This document shows, one piece after another, positions 63,157 through 64,000 of a DNA stretch of 64,000 nucleotides. The notes under the pieces are model-generated. The model worked only from the letters and a program-made list of their open reading frames with translations. It was not told the origin of the DNA and did not search any database. The position numbers and the translations under genes are program-made. Each line of letters begins with the position of its first letter. Positions within the stretch are counted from its first letter, which is position 1. The stretch is from Bombilactobacillus bombi (lineage in GTDB: Bacteria; Bacillota; Bacilli; Lactobacillales; Lactobacillaceae), in the NCBI RefSeq assembly GCF_003522965.1, contig NZ_CP031513.1:1778085-1842084 (forward strand), given 5' to 3'.

Positions 63157-63185
63157 TTGAAATTACGAACAAATGTTCGTATACT
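63157..63185 (+). promoter_or_regulatory. SOS-controlled promoter with perfect LexA box
   Basis: -35 TTGAAA (63157-63162), 17-bp spacer, -10 TATACT (63180-63185). The spacer carries CGAACAAATGTTCG (63166-63179), an exact match to the Gram-positive SOS box CGAACNNNNGTTCG, extended to ACGAAC...GTTCGT. LexA binding would occlude the promoter. Confidence 0.88.
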
Positions 63186-63219
63186 AGAAGAGTAATCACA
63201 GCTGAAAGGAGAAAAGCCA

Positions 63220-63423
63220 ATGGCTCTACAAACAAAAAATGTCTATCTTGCTGGCACAAGACAGACATCTAATAATGTAATAATGCGGTTAACTAACTGG
63301 GTTAATCTAAAATTCATGGGTGACACCCCAATCACTTCCAAGCAATTACTGTTAATTCTGACAGCTTCACCAGTAATCTTTTTCGCCTGTTTGTTAGCAA
63401 CAACATTCTTTCTATTATTATAA
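63220..63423 (+). CDS. Small SOS-regulated membrane protein
   Basis: 67 aa after GAAAGGAGA. A hydrophilic, slightly basic N-terminal half and one C-terminal transmembrane helix (LLLILTASPVIFFACLLATTFFLLL, about residues 43-67). No LysM, so not the YneA type, and no similarity I recognise. Expression from a promoter with a perfect LexA box means it is made after DNA damage. Candidate division inhibitor or membrane-acting stress peptide; this is inference. Confidence 0.8.
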   Translation: MALQTKNVYLAGTRQTSNNVIMRLTNWVNLKFMGDTPITSKQLLLILTASPVIFFACLLATTFFLLL

Positions 63424-63504
63424 TAGCATATCTTAGCAAAATTGCGATCTAATAATAAAGAACATAGCTTTACAAATATTTAAGTGTGGTTTTTGATATT
63501 TTTC

Positions 63505-63534
63505 TTGTATAAAGGCATTAGATGAGTGTATAAT
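63505..63534 (+). promoter_or_regulatory. Promoter of the candidate ncRNA
   Basis: TTGTAT (63505-63510), 18-bp spacer, consensus TATAAT (63529-63534); start expected near 63541. Confidence 0.6.
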
Positions 63535-63540
63535 ATGGTT

Positions 63541-63820
63541 TGTGAACCTGAATAATCTGGTGTTGATACCAGCACTTGTGACTTGTTTTAGAGATGATAG
63601 TGACTATTGTTGATATTTTATATTAGATAATGACTGCGGTCGGATATTGAGAGTACTTATACTGGCTGAAAGTATTTTCAATATTTTTTCTCTAATTTAT
63701 TATGTTGAAGCTATCTCTTCAAAGAAACCCCTGAATAAGCTTCATCTCTTTAACACCTCTCCCCCAATAAGTTAAATGGTTTACAAGATAGAGGCTGACG
63801 ACTCATTCGTCAGCTTTTTT
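63541..63820 (+). ncRNA. Candidate structured non-coding RNA (~280 nt)
   Basis: Between a consensus promoter and an intrinsic terminator lies about 280 nt without an ORF or SD. Local hairpins such as TGGTGTTGATACCA are present, and long-range pairing is possible between AGAGATGA (about 63591) and TCATCTCT (about 63743) and between CTTGT and ACAAG, enclosing a large central loop. It does not carry the signature sequences of tmRNA, RNase P or SRP RNA. A 6S-like RNA or a long 5' leader of the acyltransferase gene are alternatives. Confidence 0.45.
63794..63820 (+). terminator. Terminator of the candidate ncRNA
   Basis: Stem GCTGACGA / TCGTCAGC, loop of five, six T. Confidence 0.88.
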
Positions 63821-63901
63821 AGTATGGAAATTTTGTTTTTAATGAGACTTGTTATAAAATTACTTCTATTAATAAAATGTTAATTATCTGGAGATTAAAC
63901 A

Positions 63902-64000
63902 ATGATAAAAGGAACTCCTAAAGATATCGGTGGAATTGATATCTTGAAAATTTTCGCTGCATTATTGATAGTAGCTTTGCACAGTGAATTAATTCTTTCT
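63902..64000 (+). CDS. Acyltransferase family 3 protein (3' end outside window)
   Basis: The first 33 codons only, from ATG after CTGGAGA. DIGGIDILKIFAALLIVALHSELI is the first membrane helix and the conserved His of acyltransferase-3 enzymes such as OatA or exopolysaccharide O-acetyltransferases. The rest lies beyond the right edge. Confidence 0.78.
   Translation, partial: MIKGTPKDIGGIDILKIFAALLIVALHSELILS

Larger units (their letters stand above)
63424..63901 (+). other. Non-coding region (478 bp) with a candidate ncRNA
   Basis: No protein-coding potential. It contains a promoter, a structured transcript and a terminator, treated separately. Confidence 0.6.

Overview
The window reads as chromosomal DNA of a low-GC Gram-positive lactic acid bacterium of the family Lactobacillaceae. 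The evidence is the AT-rich sequence, strong AGGAGG-type ribosome-binding sites, frequent TTG starts, WxL-type surface proteins, DUF2922/DUF1659/DUF3737 genes, mannose- and beta-glucoside-type PTS, an isoleucine 2-epimerase-like enzyme, RibU with an FMN riboswitch, and Xre, LicT and MarR regulators. A bee- or plant-associated genus such as Bombilactobacillus is possible, but that is a guess. There is no complete prophage, CRISPR array, IS element or rRNA operon. Both edges cut a gene: a response regulator on the left and an acyltransferase on the right.

Layout. 0-3 kb: two-component system and aldose 1-epimerase. 3-6 kb: Fur-family repressor divergent from a zinc/manganese ABC importer, with a Zur-box-like palindrome between them. 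6-7.4 kb: AT-rich DUF6978-like/DUF1828 gene pair. 7.5-10 kb: flavodoxin, LysR regulator and CMD-like protein. 10.5-15 kb: large secreted WxL-like adhesin interrupted by a frameshift. 15-19 kb: four oxidoreductase genes read from a MerR-type promoter, with the merR gene divergent. 19-23 kb: D-2-hydroxyacid dehydrogenase and aminotransferase behind an aromatic-amino-acid leader-peptide attenuator, divergent from an APC permease. 23-25.2 kb: S66 peptidase and a divergent Xre/Xre switch. 25.3-28.7 kb: mannose-family PTS with a ChbG-type deacetylase. 28.8-35.7 kb: MacB-like ABC exporter, isoleucine 2-epimerase-like enzyme, CsbD-like protein, MarR regulator, Ntn hydrolase and adenine deaminase. 35.8-41 kb: CBS-less IMP dehydrogenase, aldo/keto reductase, tRNA-Ala(CGC), aroE and aroD. 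41-44 kb: LicT antiterminator and beta-glucoside PTS, followed by the ruins of a GH1 phospho-beta-glucosidase. 44-50 kb: second Ntn hydrolase, NlpC/P60 hydrolase, and FMN riboswitch with RibU and an ECF module. 50-53 kb: glycine-betaine transporter. 53-60 kb: BspA/WxL protein, DUF3737, MalY/PatB lyase, DUF915 hydrolase and lipoprotein. 60-64 kb: MucBP-like protein, DUF1659/DUF2922, MgtC, aminopeptidase P, SOS-box small membrane protein, candidate ncRNA and acyltransferase start.

The most striking signal lies at 21.16-21.43 kb on the minus strand. A promoter is followed by a 19-residue leader peptide ending YYYFRFFR. Mutually exclusive RNA segments (1:2, 2:3, 3:4) and an intrinsic terminator follow, and then the aminotransferase/D-hydroxyacid dehydrogenase operon. 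This has the form of classical ribosome-mediated attenuation sensing Tyr/Phe, where a T-box would be the more usual arrangement in this group. Other noteworthy signals are a perfect SOS box inside the promoter of an unknown 67-aa membrane protein, a four-operator Xre switch with one operator inside a gene, a PurBox between adenine deaminase and guaB, and the eroded GH1 gene.
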